From: Pseudomonas sp. DTU12.3
GTDB lineage: Bacteria; Pseudomonadota; Gammaproteobacteria; Pseudomonadales; Pseudomonadaceae
DNA length: 64,000 bases
Direction of reading: 5' to 3'
NCBI RefSeq assembly: GCF_004124275.1
Contig: NZ_CP027218.1
Coordinates: 856,001-920,000 of the forward strand
Part shown: piece by piece, positions 23,901 through 31,935 of the stretch
Position numbering within the stretch: the first letter of the stretch is position 1
Layout of the letters: every line of letters starts with the position of its first letter
Position numbers and translations under genes: made by a program
Notes under the pieces: model-generated
What the model was told of the DNA's origin: nothing
The model's database searches: none
What the model saw: only the letters and a program-made list of their open reading frames with translations

Positions 23901-24247
23901 TCGCCGTGCCGTTGCACCCGACCGGGCGCGTTGGCGAATTCGTTGCCGGGGTGCGCTATCGCGCCTGGCAGCCGGCCAACTGTCTGCAACCGACAATACC
24001 CGTGCACGCGCCGCTGGTGTTCGATGTGCTCGACACCTGGATGGGCCGTTCGCTGGGCGGCTGCCAATACCATGTCGCGCATCCGGGCGGGCGCAATTAC
24101 GAGACGCTGCCGGTCAATGCCAACGAAGCCGAGAGCCGGCGCATGGCGCGTTTTTTCCGCGTCGGACACACACCGGGGAAACTTCCTATACCGAATGTGG
24201 AAATCAGTGACGAGCTACCGATGACAATCGATTTACGACGTTTCTAG
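20972..24247 (+). CDS. Transglutaminase-DUF2126 protein (predicted amide-ligase system, large component)
   Basis: This 1091-residue protein joins two parts. Residues 1-290 are a bacterial transglutaminase-like protease fold with a complete triad: Cys180 in SGSCRDSA, His229 in DLHAWCEVY, Asp245 in GLDATSG. The rest is the large DUF2126 region (LTMGGEPTFVSIDDPDG, FPAYEDNFYYLWREG, EVNVQPSATWDELV, DGRHTGTGGGNHFVLGG), which comparative studies have linked to carboxylate-amine ligase folds (from memory, not checked). GTG 20972 is chosen because GCAGGAGG lies nine bases ahead. There is no signal peptide, so it should be cytoplasmic. It is followed by an ATP-grasp/alpha-E gene and a second transglutaminase. 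The substrate is unknown. Confidence 0.88.
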   Translation: MSIHVALHHVTHYRYDRAVELGPQIVRLRPAAHSRTRILSYALKVSPEQHFINWQQDPQGNYLARLVFPEKTAELRIEVDLLAEMAVFNPFDFFLEPYAEKIPFAYAADERKELAPYLETLPLTPKFKAYLDAIDRTPLPAVDFLVALNQRLSEDIGYLIRMEPGVQTPEHTLEHASGSCRDSAWLLVQLLRNLGLAARFVSGYLIQLTADVKSLDGPSGTEVDFTDLHAWCEVYLPGAGWIGLDATSGLFAGEGHIPLACSPDPSSAAPISGLVEPCECVFSHEMSVERIWEAPRVTKPYTDEQWLAIQALGRQIDADLLEGDVRLTMGGEPTFVSIDDPDGAEWNTAALGDDKRRLSAELFQRMRKHYAPQGLVHFGQGKWYPGEQLPRWSLNCYWRRDGVPIWHNDALIADEQQDYGADGELAGRFLASVAERLKLPVRFVFPAYEDNFYYLWREGTLPSNVSAEDSRLEEPLERARLRKVFSQGLNKVIGQVLPLARTARGDQWQSGRWYLRDEHCRLVPGDSPLGYRLPLGSQPWVKAAEYPFIHPQDPNQDFSELPQTAQLNRHGEPATADDRAPKIDESADWLTRTAFCAEAREGRLYLFMPPLEQVEDYLQLVAAIEATAEELHCPVLLEGYEPPSDPRLSNFRITPDPGVIEVNVQPSATWDELVERTEFLYEEARQTRLTTEKFMIDGRHTGTGGGNHFVLGGATPADSPFLRRPDLLRSLISYWHNHPSLSYLFSGLFIGPTSQAPRVDEARNDALYELEIAFAQMPAPGEECAPWLVDRLLRNLLIDVTGNTHRAEFCIDKLYSPDGATGRLGLLELRAFEMPPHARMSLAQQLLLRALVARFWREPYAPPKLARWGTELHDRFLLPHFIEQDFADVIVELNSAGYPLRAEWFAAHLEFRFPKVGDHAVNGIELELRQALEPWHVLGEEGAAGGTVRYVDSSLERLQVKIKGLPPQRYLLTCNGIAVPLHPTGRVGEFVAGVRYRAWQPANCLQPTIPVHAPLVFDVLDTWMGRSLGGCQYHVAHPGGRNYETLPVNANEAESRRMARFFRVGHTPGKLPIPNVEISDELPMTIDLRRF

Positions 24248-24335
24248 GGCCTACGCGACACGCGGATTTTTCGTATATCCGCGCGTCATGTGCCTGCGTT
24301 AGTCTGACCGTTCCCTGCTGTCTGCCGAGCTTTCC

Positions 24336-26822
24336 ATGCCTGACCTGCTAGACCGCTACCCGCTGACGGCGGGCACTTATCACGAACTGCTCGACGGCTG
24401 CGGCGCGGTGCGTCCGCACTGGAGGCGACTGTTCGACCAGTTGCAACGCAGCACCCCGGCGCAACTGGTGCAGCGCCAAGCGTTGCTGGCGCGGCAGATT
24501 CAGGAAAACGGCGTCACCTATAACGTCTATGCCGACCCGAAAGGCGCGGACCGGCCGTGGGAACTGGATCTGCTGCCGCATGTGATTGCGGCGGATGAAT
24601 GGCAGCAGTTGTCGGCCGGAATTGCTCAGCGGGCGCGATTGCTCAATGCCGTGCTGGCCGATTTGTATGGGCCGCAGCGGTTGATCAGCGCAGGCTTGCT
24701 GCCCGCTGAGCTGGTGTTCGGGCACAACAATTTTCTCTGGCCGTGTCAGGGCATTGCGCCGCCGGAAGGCGCCTTTCTACATCTTTACGCGGTGGATCTG
24801 GCGCGCACGCCGGACGGCCGCTGGTGGGTCACTGCCGATCGTACCCAGGCACCGTCGGGCGCCGGGTATGCGCTGGAAAACCGCACCATCGTTTCCCGGG
24901 CTTTCCCCGAGCTGTACCGCGATCTGAAGGTGCAGCATCTGGCCGGATTCTTCCGCACCTTGCAGGAAACCCTCGCGCGTCAGGCGCCGGCCGGTAATGA
25001 TGCGCCGCTGGTGGTGTTGCTGACGCCGGGGCGCTTCAACGAAAGTTATTTCGAACATTTGTATCTGGCCCGCCAGCTCGGTTATCCGCTGGTCGAGGGC
25101 GGTGACCTTACCGTGCGCGACGCCACGGTCTACCTGAAAACCCTCAGCGGTTTGCGCCGCGTCCACGCGATCATGCGCCGCCTCGACGACGACTTCTGCG
25201 ATCCGCTGGAGCTGCGCACGGATTCGGCGCTCGGCGTTCCCGGGCTGCTCGAAGCGGTGCGTCAGGGCCGGGTCCTGGTGGCCAATGCGCTGGGCAGTGG
25301 CGTGCTCGAATCACCGGGATTGCTCGGGTTTCTGCCGAAGATCAATCAATACCTGTTCGGCGAAGAACTGATCCTGCCGTCCATCGCAACGTGGTGGTGC
25401 GGTGAGGCGCCTGTGTTGGCTCAGGCGCTGGAAAAACTGCCTGAACTGTTGATCAAACCGGCGTTTCCTTCACAAAGCTTCGCCCCGGTATTCGGCCGTG
25501 ATTTGAGTGAAAAACAGCGCGATGAGCTCGCCGCACGCATGCGGGCACGACCATACGCCTATGTGGCGCAAGAATTGGCGCAGCTGTCGCAGGCGCCGAT
25601 CTGGCAAGCCGAAAACGGTCAGTTGCAACCCCGGGCGATCGGCATGCGCATGTACGCCGTCGCCAGTCGCGACGGTTATCGAGTGCTGCCCGGTGGCCTG
25701 ACCCGCGTGGCCGCCGAGGCCGATGCCGAAGTGGTGTCGATGCAACGCGGCGGTGCCAGCAAGGACACCTGGGTGCTCGGTGATCGTCCGCCGAGCGGCG
25801 AGCAATGGAAAACCCAGCGCAATGTCGGCGTGCATGACCTCGTGCGGCGCGATCCTTATCTGCCCTCGCGAGTGGTGGAAAACCTGTTCTGGTTCGGCCG
25901 ATATTGCGAGCGCTGCGATGACAGCGCGCGACTGCTGCGGATCATGCTCGCGCGGTATGTCGATGGCGATGACCCGCAAGCCTTGCAGGCAGCCGTCGAT
26001 CTCGGCGAGCGCCTGACGCTGTTACCGGACGAAGGCCAATTGCCGGAACGCTTGCTGGCCGCGCTGCTTGGCGATGACTGGTCGTTCAGCCTGCGCTCCA
26101 ACCTGCAACGTTTGCAGTGGGCGGCCTCGCAGGTACGCGGCAAACTCTCGCGGGAGAACTGGCAGGCGTTGGTCGAGTTGCAGCGCGAAGCCACAGAGCT
26201 GGATACCGAAGAGCCGGATTTCGGCGAACTGCTGGATTTTCTCAACCGTCTGGTGATGTCGCTGGCGGCGTTGTCCGGGTTTGCGCTGGACGACATGACG
26301 CGCGACGAAGGCTGGCGTTTCCTGATGATCGGGCGGCGTATCGAGCGTCTGCAATTTCTCAGCCGCAGTCTGGCGGCATTTCTGCGCGGCGCCGCAGCGT
26401 TCGATCAGGCGGGGCTGGAATGGCTGCTCGAACTGGGCAACAGCAGCATCACCTACCGCTCACGTTATCTGGCCGTAGCGCAGTTGATTCCGGTGCTCGA
26501 CCTGTTGTTGCTCGATGAACAAAACCCACATGCGGTGTTGTTCCAGTTGAAACTGGTCACGCGCACCCTGAAACGCCTGAACGATGATTTCGGCGTGCCG
26601 CGTGAGGCTGGGCTGCCGCCATTGGTCGAGCGTCTGGCGCGGTTCGATCTGGGCTGCCTGGAAAACCCGCTGTTCGGCGAGACCAGTGTGCGTGCGGCAC
26701 TCGATGGCCTGGCGGATCTGCTGCAAGAGGTCGCCGAGGCCAGCGGCCAGGTCTCCGATCGTCTGGCGTTGCGCCATTTCGCTCACGTCGACGACGTCAG
26801 CCAGCGTACGGTGTCGGTCTGA
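24336..26822 (+). CDS. Circularly permuted ATP-grasp fused to alpha-E domain
   Basis: This 828-residue protein has two parts. Residues 1 to about 490 are a circularly permuted type 2 ATP-grasp domain (RQIQENGVTYNVYADPKG, LLTPGRFNESYFEHLYLARQLGYPLVEGGDL, RVLVANALGSGVLES). From about residue 505 there is an all-helical alpha-E domain (LPSRVVENLFWFGRYCERCDDSARLLR). In many bacteria these are separate genes, and here they are fused. ATP-grasp enzymes join a carboxylate to an amine, so peptide or amide synthesis is expected. The stop overlaps the next start (TGATG), which shows coupling to the downstream transglutaminase. Confidence 0.9.
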   Translation: MPDLLDRYPLTAGTYHELLDGCGAVRPHWRRLFDQLQRSTPAQLVQRQALLARQIQENGVTYNVYADPKGADRPWELDLLPHVIAADEWQQLSAGIAQRARLLNAVLADLYGPQRLISAGLLPAELVFGHNNFLWPCQGIAPPEGAFLHLYAVDLARTPDGRWWVTADRTQAPSGAGYALENRTIVSRAFPELYRDLKVQHLAGFFRTLQETLARQAPAGNDAPLVVLLTPGRFNESYFEHLYLARQLGYPLVEGGDLTVRDATVYLKTLSGLRRVHAIMRRLDDDFCDPLELRTDSALGVPGLLEAVRQGRVLVANALGSGVLESPGLLGFLPKINQYLFGEELILPSIATWWCGEAPVLAQALEKLPELLIKPAFPSQSFAPVFGRDLSEKQRDELAARMRARPYAYVAQELAQLSQAPIWQAENGQLQPRAIGMRMYAVASRDGYRVLPGGLTRVAAEADAEVVSMQRGGASKDTWVLGDRPPSGEQWKTQRNVGVHDLVRRDPYLPSRVVENLFWFGRYCERCDDSARLLRIMLARYVDGDDPQALQAAVDLGERLTLLPDEGQLPERLLAALLGDDWSFSLRSNLQRLQWAASQVRGKLSRENWQALVELQREATELDTEEPDFGELLDFLNRLVMSLAALSGFALDDMTRDEGWRFLMIGRRIERLQFLSRSLAAFLRGAAAFDQAGLEWLLELGNSSITYRSRYLAVAQLIPVLDLLLLDEQNPHAVLFQLKLVTRTLKRLNDDFGVPREAGLPPLVERLARFDLGCLENPLFGETSVRAALDGLADLLQEVAEASGQVSDRLALRHFAHVDDVSQRTVSV

Positions 26823-27712
26823 TGAGCGCGCATTACCAGATCTTCCACGACACCTGTTATCACTACGACAGCCCGGTCTCGCTGGCGCAGCAACTGGCGC
26901 ACCTGTGGCCGCGCGAGTGCCGTTGGCAACGCTGCACCGAGCAGCAACTGCTGATCAGCCCGGAGCCTACGGCGCGGCGCGATGAACTGGATGTGTTTGG
27001 CAATCCGCTGACCCGCTTGGCCTTCGAGCGGCCGCATGATGAATTGCAGGTCAACGCGCGGCTCACCGTTGAAGTGCTGGCGCGGCCGGCGCTGGATTTC
27101 CAGCAGTCGCCTGCGTGGGAGCAGACCCGAGATGCGCTGACCTACAGCAGTCAGCCGTTGTCCGCCGAAATACTTGAGGCGTGTCGCTATCGGTTCCAGT
27201 CGCCGTATGTACATTTGAAGCGCAGCTTCGTCGAGTTCTCGCAAAGCTGCTTTCCAGTGGGCCGGCCGCTGCTGCTCGGTGTGCAGGCGTTGATGCAGAA
27301 AATTTTCAGTGAATTCACCTTCGATGCCGAGGCGACCCAGGTGGCGACGCCGCTGGTTGAGGTGCTGGAGCGGCGGCGTGGGGTCTGTCAGGACTTTGCT
27401 CATTTGATGCTGGCATGTGTGCGCTCGCGAGGCCTGGCGGCGCGTTACGTCAGTGGTTATCTGTTGACTCAGCCGCCACCGGGGCAGCCACGCTTGATCG
27501 GCGCCGATGCGTCGCATGCGTGGGTGTCGGTGTTTTGTCCGGTGCTGGGCTGGGTGGATTTCGATCCGACCAACAACGTGCAGCCGGCGCTGGAGCACAT
27601 CACGCTGGCGTGGGGCAGGGACTTCTCTGACGTTTCGCCATTACGCGGAGTGATCCTCGGCGGCGGCAACCACGATCCGGAAGTGCGCGTAACCGTAATG
27701 CCCCTGAATTAA
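26822..27712 (+). CDS. Transglutaminase family protein (third gene of ligase cluster)
   Basis: This 296-residue protein has the bacterial transglutaminase-like N-terminal beta domain (MSAHYQIFHDTCYHYDSPVSLAQQ) and a transglutaminase core with triad Cys189 (RRGVCQDFAHLML), His232 (DASHAWVSVF) and Asp248 (DFDPTNN). The triad is intact, so hydrolysis or transfer at an amide bond is likely. It lacks a signal peptide. Translational coupling to the ATP-grasp gene suggests that synthesis and cleavage of the same amide link are balanced, which is inference. Confidence 0.9.
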   Translation: MSAHYQIFHDTCYHYDSPVSLAQQLAHLWPRECRWQRCTEQQLLISPEPTARRDELDVFGNPLTRLAFERPHDELQVNARLTVEVLARPALDFQQSPAWEQTRDALTYSSQPLSAEILEACRYRFQSPYVHLKRSFVEFSQSCFPVGRPLLLGVQALMQKIFSEFTFDAEATQVATPLVEVLERRRGVCQDFAHLMLACVRSRGLAARYVSGYLLTQPPPGQPRLIGADASHAWVSVFCPVLGWVDFDPTNNVQPALEHITLAWGRDFSDVSPLRGVILGGGNHDPEVRVTVMPLN

Positions 27713-27723
27713 TGCAAATCAAA

Positions 27724-27815
27724 CTGTAGGAGTGAGCCTGCTCGCGATAGCGGTGTGTCAGCAGCAAATATTTCGTATGACACACCGCTATCGCGAGCAG
27801 GCTCACTCCTACAGG
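27724..27815. repeat. REPIN, family B variant
   Basis: Arms CTGTAGGAGTGAGCCTGCTCGCG and complement. The loop has its own inverted pair (GCGGTGTGTCA/TGACACACCGC), so the whole 92-base unit is nearly palindromic. Confidence 0.9.
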
Positions 27816-27918
27816 GGAATTGGGGTGTTTCTGGGAAGGGTTGTGAGGGCCGGCAGTGAAACCGCCAGCCCCGTCACAAATCCGCTGGGTCTGATTCGAT
27901 CATCAAACCCGGTGGGGC

Positions 27919-28107
27919 TCAGGCGTCAGGCGCCTGATCTTTCGGTGCTTCAGTTGCATCAACATCGTCATCTGTTGCCACTTCACCCTCAGGGTTCAGT
28001 GCTGCTTCTTCAGCTGTTTGTTTCTTGCGCTGAAGCTTTTCCTCTTTCTTCTGTTCCTTTGCCAGGTCTCGTTGACGTTTGGCGAAGGAGTAATTGGGTT
28101 TGGCCAT
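27919..28107 (-). CDS. Small highly charged conserved protein
   Basis: The 62-residue protein starts MAKPNYSFAKRQRDLAKEQKKEEK. It is a Lys/Glu/Gln-rich likely helix followed by an acidic Asp/Ala-rich tail. AAGAGGAA lies before the chosen start. A much longer upstream in-frame extension has no ribosome site and looks non-coding. Such small proteins are common in pseudomonads but I know of no function. It lies 67 bases after the LOG gene on the same strand. Confidence 0.75.
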   Translation of the reverse strand: MAKPNYSFAKRQRDLAKEQKKEEKLQRKKQTAEEAALNPEGEVATDDDVDATEAPKDQAPDA

Positions 28108-28174
28108 GGGCGTTCCTCTTGGTCGAAGGTGAGGTTGAGCGGCGCGTATTCTGCCCTGTATCGGTGCCCGGTGG

Positions 28175-28762
28175 TTAGCCGGGTTTTTGGTCGACCCATT
28201 TTGGCGTGACGGTCGGCTTCCATTGATCGAGGGCATCGAGCAGCGTTTGTGGTGATTCGCTCACTTGCAGCATGTCACGGTGTGGCGCGCGAACGAAGCC
28301 TTCGCCGACGATGTGGTCAAGAAATGCAGTGAGTTTGCTGTAAAAGCCGTTCACTTCCAGCAGCCCCAGCGGTTTGCCGTGGTAACCGAGCTGGCCCCAG
28401 GTCCAGACTTCGAACAGCTCTTCCAGCGTGCCGAGGCCGCCGGGCAGGGCGATGAACGCATCGCTGAGCTCAGCCATCCGTGCCTTGCGCGCATGCATGC
28501 CGTCGACCACTTCCAGACGTGTCAGGCTTTTGTGGCCGATCTCCTTGTCCATCAGGCTTTGCGGGATGATGCCGATCACTTCGCCGCCAGCGGCCAGTGC
28601 GGCGTCGGCGACAATCCCCATCAGACCCACGGCGCCACCGCCGTAGACCAGGGTCAGCTTGCGTTCAGCCAACGCCCGGCCAAGAGCGACTGCAGCTTCG
28701 GTATAAGCCGGGACGGTGCCAGCATTGGCACCGCAAAATACACACACGGATTTCAGAGACAT
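28175..28762 (-). CDS. LOG family nucleoside 5'-monophosphate phosphoribohydrolase
   Basis: The 195-residue protein starts [20 protein letters not shown] and has the Rossmann-like LOG motifs: SxxxR-type [34 protein letters not shown], containing PGGxGTxxE. Members release adenine or cytokinin bases from nucleoside monophosphates and are often misnamed lysine decarboxylases. The start at 28762 is set by AGGAGAAAGG, so the six upstream residues are not included. Confidence 0.88.
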   Translation of the reverse strand: MSLKSVCVFCGANAGTVPAYTEAAVALGRALAERKLTLVYGGGAVGLMGIVADAALAAGGEVIGIIPQSLMDKEIGHKSLTRLEVVDGMHARKARMAELSDAFIALPGGLGTLEELFEVWTWGQLGYHGKPLGLLEVNGFYSKLTAFLDHIVGEGFVRAPHRDMLQVSESPQTLLDALDQWKPTVTPKWVDQKPG

Positions 28763-28820
28763 GCCTTTCTCCTGGGTCAATCAGTCACAGGGTAATGGCT
28801 GGCACGCCTCGATCCAAGGG

Positions 28821-28910
28821 CTAAACTTCGTGTTCCGGTGATTCAAAGGTGCCGCTGGCGCCACAGGCGTAGGCGGCGAGCAAACTGCACAACAGACCGT
28901 TAAAGAACAT
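28821..28910 (-). CDS. Possible 29-residue small membrane or secreted peptide
   Basis: The minus strand encodes a peptide starting MFFNGLLCSLLAAYACGASG and ending in an acidic tail (ESPEHEV). CGGAG lies nine bases before ATG. The first 17 residues are hydrophobic with two Cys. It sits 58 bases upstream of the LOG gene on the same strand and may lead that transcript. It is too short for firm support, and chance cannot be excluded. Confidence 0.4.
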   Translation of the reverse strand: MFFNGLLCSLLAAYACGASGTFESPEHEV

Positions 28911-29003
28911 GACAGGCACTCCGTCTCAGTAGATGCGCCGATCATAGGGCGGGCCGGGGAATCTGGCCGTTAGATTGTCTCGATGAGTGTCATAGCCTGA
29001 AAG

Positions 29004-29030
29004 TTGTATACAATTTTTGACTCAAGTCAT
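29004..29030 (+). promoter_or_regulatory. Operator-like palindromes upstream of azurin
   Basis: TTGTATACAA at 29004-29013 is a perfect palindrome of the type bound by FadR-subfamily GntR regulators. TTGACTCAAGTCAT at 29017-29030 resembles an ANR/FNR site in its left half (TTGAC), while its right half departs from ATCAA. The azurin gene of P. aeruginosa is known to be ANR-controlled. Confidence 0.4.
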
Positions 29031-29102
29031 AGGAACTTGCGAAGATTTCAGGCAGTCTTTCCACCATTAGTGTTTTTGTTAACCCTGCCTTGGAGATTCA
29101 CC

Positions 29103-29546
29103 ATGTTTTCCAAAGTTGTTGCGGTATCCCTGCTGGCGCTGGCCAGCAGCCAATTGATGGCTGCCGAGTGCAAAACCACCGTTGACTCCACCGATCAGAT
29201 GTCCTTCAACACCAAGGAAATCGTGATCGACAAGAGCTGCAAGACCTTCACCGTCGAACTGACCCACTCCGGCAGCCTGCCGAAGAACGTGATGGGCCAT
29301 AACCTGGTGATCAGCAAAGAAGCTGACATGCAGCCAATCGCTACCGCAGGCCTGGCCGCCGGTATCGACAAGAACTATCTGCCGGAAGGTGACGCACGCA
29401 TCATCGCTCACACCAAGATCATCGGCGCCAAGGAAACCGACTCGCTGACCTTCGACGTGGCGAAGATTGCAGACGGCGGTTACGGCTTCTTCTGCTCGTT
29501 CCCTGGCCACATCTCGATGATGAAAGGCACGATTACCGTCAAGTAA
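29103..29546 (+). CDS. azu: Azurin, periplasmic blue copper protein
   Basis: Azurin shuttles single electrons in the periplasm. The 147-residue precursor has a Sec signal peptide of 20 residues (ending SSQLMA) and a mature domain starting [13 protein letters not shown]. The copper ligands are present: His in KNVMGHNLV, then Cys, His and Met in [14 protein letters not shown]. The Cys pair near the N-terminus (C23 and C46) forms the usual disulfide. TTGGAGATTCACC precedes ATG 29103. A strong terminator follows. Confidence 0.97.
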   Translation: MFSKVVAVSLLALASSQLMAAECKTTVDSTDQMSFNTKEIVIDKSCKTFTVELTHSGSLPKNVMGHNLVISKEADMQPIATAGLAAGIDKNYLPEGDARIIAHTKIIGAKETDSLTFDVAKIADGGYGFFCSFPGHISMMKGTITVK

Positions 29547-29559
29547 TCGAGTCAGGCAC

Positions 29560-29588
29560 AAAAAAAGCGTCCCACGGGACGCTTTTTT
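29560..29588 (+). terminator. Terminator after azurin
   Basis: AAAAAAGCGTCCC and GGGACGCTTTTTT around AC, then further T bases. Confidence 0.9.
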
Positions 29589-29593
29589 GTTTT

Positions 29594-29684
29594 CTGTAGG
29601 AGCTGCCGCAGGCTGCGATCTTTTGATTTTGTTTTTGAAGATCAAAAGATCGCAGCCTCGTCTCACTCGACAGCTCCTACAGGG
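29594..29684. repeat. REPIN, family A, with a disrupted right arm
   Basis: The left arm is standard. In the right arm the CTTCGG/CTGCGG core is replaced by CTCGTCTCACTCGA, so the arm no longer pairs fully. Confidence 0.85.
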
Positions 29685-29697
29685 GGGGGCTTTCAAC

Positions 29698-30525
29698 TTA
29701 CGGGGCAAACGGCATTACGCGTTTGTGGTGGGTTTTGTTGTAGGTCGCGACGATGATGTCGAACGCTTCCTGACGCACCGGTTCGCCGTGCAGGAAGGCA
29801 TCGATCTCGGTATAGGTCACGCCGTGGGAGGCTTCGTCCGGTTTGCCCGGTGACAGGTCTTCCAGATCCGCCGTCGGGATTTTCTCGACCAGCGATTCCG
29901 GCGCGCCAAAGCTGCGGGCAATCGCCCGAACCTGATTTTTCACCAGACCACTGAGCGGCGCGAGGTCGCAGGCGCCGTCACCGAACTTGGTGAAGAAACC
30001 CATCACCGCTTCCGCCGCGTGGTCGGTGCCGATTACCAGACCGTGCGCCGCGCCGGCGATGGTGTACTGGGCGACCATGCGCATCCGCGCCTTGGTGTTG
30101 CCAAGGACGAAATCCACCGACACCGCGTGCTTGCCTTCGAAAGCCGCGACTTCAGCGGCCAGCGACTTCACGGCCGGGCCGATGTTGACGGTGTGGCGCT
30201 CGTCCGGGGCTATGAAGTCTACCGAGGCTTGTGCGTCGTGTTCATCGAACTGGGTTTCGTACGGCAGGCGCACGGCGATGAATTTGTAGCTGTTGTCGCC
30301 GGTCTGGTCGCGCAGTTCGCGCATGGCGCGCTGGGCCAAGAGGCCGGCGGTCAGCGAGTCGACGCCGCCGCTGATGCCCAGCACCAGCGTCTTGAGCCCG
30401 GAATTGACCAGGCAATCCTGAATGTAGGTAATGCGCCGGGCGACTTCGGCCTGCAGGGCCTTGTAGTCGGCGAACGGCGGTTGCACTTTGAGCTGCTGCG
30501 CAATCTCACGCTGTACGGCTTGCAT
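29698..30525 (-). CDS. nadE: NH3-dependent NAD+ synthetase
   Basis: NadE amidates nicotinate adenine dinucleotide to NAD, the last step of the pathway. The 275-residue protein is the short, ammonia-dependent form without a glutaminase domain. It has the PP-loop SGGVDS (residues 52-57) and [19 protein letters not shown]. The start at 30525 follows AAGGAGTG. Four bases separate it from the pncB stop, so the two genes form one operon. Confidence 0.95.
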   Translation of the reverse strand: MQAVQREIAQQLKVQPPFADYKALQAEVARRITYIQDCLVNSGLKTLVLGISGGVDSLTAGLLAQRAMRELRDQTGDNSYKFIAVRLPYETQFDEHDAQASVDFIAPDERHTVNIGPAVKSLAAEVAAFEGKHAVSVDFVLGNTKARMRMVAQYTIAGAAHGLVIGTDHAAEAVMGFFTKFGDGACDLAPLSGLVKNQVRAIARSFGAPESLVEKIPTADLEDLSPGKPDEASHGVTYTEIDAFLHGEPVRQEAFDIIVATYNKTHHKRVMPFAP

Positions 30526-30529
30526 GAAT

Positions 30530-31753
30530 TCACTCCTTGCTAGATAGACTGGAATCGGCAGGAACCTGGAAAACATGTCGCAAATAGGCGACGAAATTCG
30601 GGTCTTTGCAGTGGGACTTGCCTGGCTCGTCGGAGATCTTCGCCACCGGTTGGCCGTTGCAGGCGGTCATTTTAAGCACGATGCTCATCGGTTCAACACC
30701 CGCAATGTCACAGGTGAGGTTGGTGCCGATGCCGAAGCTGACGTTGATCCGGCCGTGCAGCGCGCGGAAGATTTCCAGCGACCTGGGCAGGGTCAGGCTG
30801 TCGGAGAACACCAGCGTCTTGCTCATCGGGTCGATCCCGAGCTGGTGATAGTGGGCAATGCATTTTTCGCCCCAGACCACAGGATCGCCGGAATCGTGGC
30901 GCAGACCGTCGAACAGCTTGGCGAAGAACAGATCGAAATCGCCGAGGAAGGCATCGGTGGTGATGCAGTCAGTGAGGGCGATACCGAGTAGGCCGCGGTA
31001 TTCACGGACCCAGCAATCGAGCGCGGCGATCTGACTGTCGATCAGCCGTGGGCCGAGTTGCTGGTGCGCCATGATCCATTCGTGGGCCATGGTGCCCAGC
31101 GGTTTCATGTCCAGTTCGCGCGACAGATGCACATTGCTGGTGCCGACGAAACGGCCAGGGAAATCGTGCTTGAGCACGTTCACCACTTCTTCCTGCACGC
31201 GGTAGGAAAACCGACGTCGCGTGCCGAAATCGGCGACCTGCAGTTGCGACAATTCGTCAGCCGAGGCGTTGGCGGTCAGCCAGTCGAACTTGCGATAGAG
31301 CTGCTCGCGCGCCTGTTCGAGCACGGTTTCGCGGTAGCGATAGCGGTTGCGCACTTCGCTGACGATGGCCAGCAGCGGCACCTCGTAGAGAATCACATGC
31401 AGCCATGGCCCGCGCAGACGGATGAACAGTTCGCCATTCTCGATGCCGGTGTGCACGTAGCGCAGGTTGAAGCGGAACAACCCGAGGAAGCGCAGGAAAT
31501 CCGGTTTGAGGAAGCTGATGCGCTCGAGGAAATTCAGTTGATCGGCACTCAGGCTCAGTTCGGCCAGGCGCTCTATCTGGTAGCGGATCTCGGCCAGATA
31601 CGGGCGTAGATCCTCGCTGTTACGGCAACGAAACTCCCATTCGACTTCAACGTTGGGGTAGTTGTGCAGCACCGCCTGCATCATCGTCAGTTTGTAGAAG
31701 TCGGTGTCGAGCAGGTTCTGCACGATGCGATCGGCAAACACACTCTCGCTCAT
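30530..31753 (-). CDS. pncB: Nicotinate phosphoribosyltransferase
   Basis: PncB joins nicotinate with PRPP to make nicotinate mononucleotide in NAD salvage. The 407-residue protein starts [28 protein letters not shown] and includes the active-site [23 protein letters not shown] (with the phosphorylatable His region) and [20 protein letters not shown] precedes ATG at 31753. It is the first gene of pncB-nadE. Confidence 0.95.
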   Translation of the reverse strand: MSESVFADRIVQNLLDTDFYKLTMMQAVLHNYPNVEVEWEFRCRNSEDLRPYLAEIRYQIERLAELSLSADQLNFLERISFLKPDFLRFLGLFRFNLRYVHTGIENGELFIRLRGPWLHVILYEVPLLAIVSEVRNRYRYRETVLEQAREQLYRKFDWLTANASADELSQLQVADFGTRRRFSYRVQEEVVNVLKHDFPGRFVGTSNVHLSRELDMKPLGTMAHEWIMAHQQLGPRLIDSQIAALDCWVREYRGLLGIALTDCITTDAFLGDFDLFFAKLFDGLRHDSGDPVVWGEKCIAHYHQLGIDPMSKTLVFSDSLTLPRSLEIFRALHGRINVSFGIGTNLTCDIAGVEPMSIVLKMTACNGQPVAKISDEPGKSHCKDPNFVAYLRHVFQVPADSSLSSKE

Positions 31754-31853
31754 AACGGGGTCTCCAGGTGCGCCGCGCCGTGGCGCGGTCTCAATCAATG
31801 GCGCTAGTGGCGCATATCAGCGGTGGGGATTGCCAGCAATTTCTGCTGTGCTT

Positions 31854-31935
31854 CTGTAGGAGCTGCCGCAGGCTGCGATCTTTTGATGTTGGTTTTCAAA
31901 ATCAAAAGATCGCAGCCTGCGGCAGCTCCTACAGG
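31854..31935. repeat. REPIN, family A, overlapping the 3' end of a LysR gene
   Basis: Full inverted arms around GATGTTGGTTTTCAAAATC. The last seven bases run into the LysR coding frame, and the TAG of CTGTAGGAG is the LysR stop codon. Confidence 0.9.
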
